From Trinickia dabaoshanensis (lineage in GTDB: Bacteria; Pseudomonadota; Gammaproteobacteria; Burkholderiales; Burkholderiaceae), in the NCBI RefSeq assembly GCF_002879885.1, contig NZ_PNYA01000006.1, positions 1-64,000 of the forward strand: a stretch of DNA of 64,000 bases, read 5' to 3'. The position numbers and the translations under genes were made by a program. Positions within the stretch are counted from its first letter, which is position 1. Every line of letters begins with the position of its first letter. The notes under the pieces are model-generated. The model was not told where the DNA came from and searched no databases. It saw only the letters and a list, made by a program, of their open reading frames with translations. Shown here piece by piece: positions 63,096 through 64,000 of this stretch.

Positions 63096-64000
63096 TCACG
63101 CTACAGGGTGACGGTTGAAAGCCGAATAGCGGCCGGTGACGTGGTGCTCGAGTTGACGCTCGATGTCGGCAAGCAGGCTCGATGCGCCGATGCGAAAGAG
63201 CGAGGGCTCGAGCCACTCGCGTCCCAGCTCTTCCTTCATGAGGACTTGATAGGCGAGCACGGTCTTGGCGCTCGATACCCCGCCCGCGGGCTTGAAGCCG
63301 ACCCGCGCGCCCGTGCGCTCGCGAAACTCCCGGATCATCCGCACCATCGCGAGCGACACGTCGAGCGTCGCGTTCACGCTTTCCTTGCCGGTCGAGGTCT
63401 TGATGAAATCGGCACCGGCCATCATGCAGACCATCGACGCCTTGGCGACGTTGGCCAAGGTGCGGATATCGCCGGTCGCCAAAATGGCCTTCAGGTGCGC
63501 CGCGCCGCAGGCCGCGCGAAAATCTTGCACCTCGTCGTAGAGCGCGCGCCAGTTGCCGGTGAGGATGTGCTCGCGCGTGACGACGATATCGATCTCGGCG
63601 GCGCCGTCGGCCACCGACGCCTCGATCTCTTTGAGCTTGAGCGGATGCGGGTTCAAACCGGCGGGAAAGCCGGTGGAGACCGCCGCCACCGGAATGCCCG
63701 TGCCGGCGAGCGCATCGGCCGCGGCCGCCACGAAGCGGTGATAGACGCAGACAGCGCCCGTCGCGATCGAATCGGGCGCCAACCCTAGCGCCTCGATCAG
63801 ATCCGCGCGTACCGGGCGCCGCGCCTTCGCGCACAAGCGGCGCACGCGCCCCTCGGTATCGTCGCCGCTCAGGGTCGTGAGATCGATGCAGGTGATGGCC
63901 TTGAGCAGCCACGCGGCCTGCGCGTCCTTCTTGACCGAGCGGCGAGCGGCGAGCGTAGCGGTGCGCCGCTCGACCGCGGAAGGATTGATACGCAAGCCGT
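63096..64000 (-). CDS. deoC: Deoxyribose-phosphate aldolase, start lies beyond the window
   Basis: The class I aldolase carries the Schiff-base lysine in ADFIKTSTGKE and the second lysine in RVGFKPAGGVSSAKT, with the N-terminal AITCIDLTTLSGDDT typical of DeoC. It splits deoxyribose 5-phosphate into acetaldehyde and glyceraldehyde 3-phosphate. The frame is open to the edge; a TTG at 63995 is not a convincing start, and family members continue upstream with a Leu-rich leader, so the first codons are outside. First gene seen of the operon. Confidence 0.92.
   Translation of the reverse strand, partial: GLRINPSAVERRTATLAARRSVKKDAQAAWLLKAITCIDLTTLSGDDTEGRVRRLCAKARRPVRADLIEALGLAPDSIATGAVCVYHRFVAAAADALAGTGIPVAAVSTGFPAGLNPHPLKLKEIEASVADGAAEIDIVVTREHILTGNWRALYDEVQDFRAACGAAHLKAILATGDIRTLANVAKASMVCMMAGADFIKTSTGKESVNATLDVSLAMVRMIREFRERTGARVGFKPAGGVSSAKTVLAYQVLMKEELGREWLEPSLFRIGASSLLADIERQLEHHVTGRYSAFNRHPVA

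Overview
This high-GC window reads as a chromosomal segment of a beta-proteobacterium of the Burkholderiaceae (Burkholderia, Paraburkholderia or Trinickia type). The evidence is the acoXABC/acoR acetoin cluster, the style of the two-component and cytochrome genes, and the general gene content. The genus cannot be fixed from the sequence alone.

Bases 1 to about 25,700 form a defence island, transcribed almost entirely on the minus strand and visibly less GC-rich than the rest, most clearly from 8.6 to 18 kb. It holds three blocks. (1) A type I Zorya anti-phage system, zorA-zorB-zorC-zorD (8288 to 49), preceded by a small ribbon-helix-helix gene with a palindromic operator. An IS3-family element cuts off the 3' end of zorD at base 127. 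(2) A tightly packed seven-gene operon (18041 to 9790) that I do not recognise as a named system. In order it encodes a helical protein, a QueC-like PP-loop protein, an XRE plus ImmA/IrrE protein, a PIN protein, a GHKL ATPase, a phosphoribosyltransferase-like zinc protein and a membrane-anchored PIN protein. Its promoter carries three TGACA-A-TGTCA boxes exactly 32 bp apart. A PD-(D/E)XK-like gene converges on its end. (3) A complete type I restriction-modification system, hsdM-hsdS-hsdR (24160 to 18144). The right border (24.3 to 25.8 kb) is debris: a small unknown gene, a terminator, an orphan TacA-like antitoxin and a GATAAG-type palindrome.

Bases 25.8 to 34.4 kb are a complete acetoin/2,3-butanediol catabolic cluster: sigma-54 activator AcoR, then acoX-acoA-acoB-acoC, a butanediol dehydrogenase and a lipoate-ligase-like gene. 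A good -24/-12 promoter lies before acoX. No E3 gene is present.

Bases 34.5 to 53.5 kb are ordinary chromosomal genes. They include a periplasmic YbhB-like protein; an SHP/diheme cytochrome/cytochrome b module with a QseBC-like two-component system; a CDF exporter; a VTT membrane protein; cytochrome b561; a SulP permease; an M48 protease; lipoproteins; a UPF0114 protein; a CheY-CheC-diguanylate cyclase operon; and an ECF sigma/anti-sigma pair. That pair appears to control a DUF305/YVTN operon and itself through two matching promoter sequences.

Bases 53.6 to 64.0 kb are a sugar operon: DeoR-family repressor, ABC importer with two permeases, ribokinase-like kinase, FucU/RbsD mutarotase, double aldehyde dehydrogenase and DeoC. 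The combination fits uptake and breakdown of 2-deoxyribose: kinase, then DeoC to acetaldehyde and glyceraldehyde-3-phosphate, then aldehyde oxidation.
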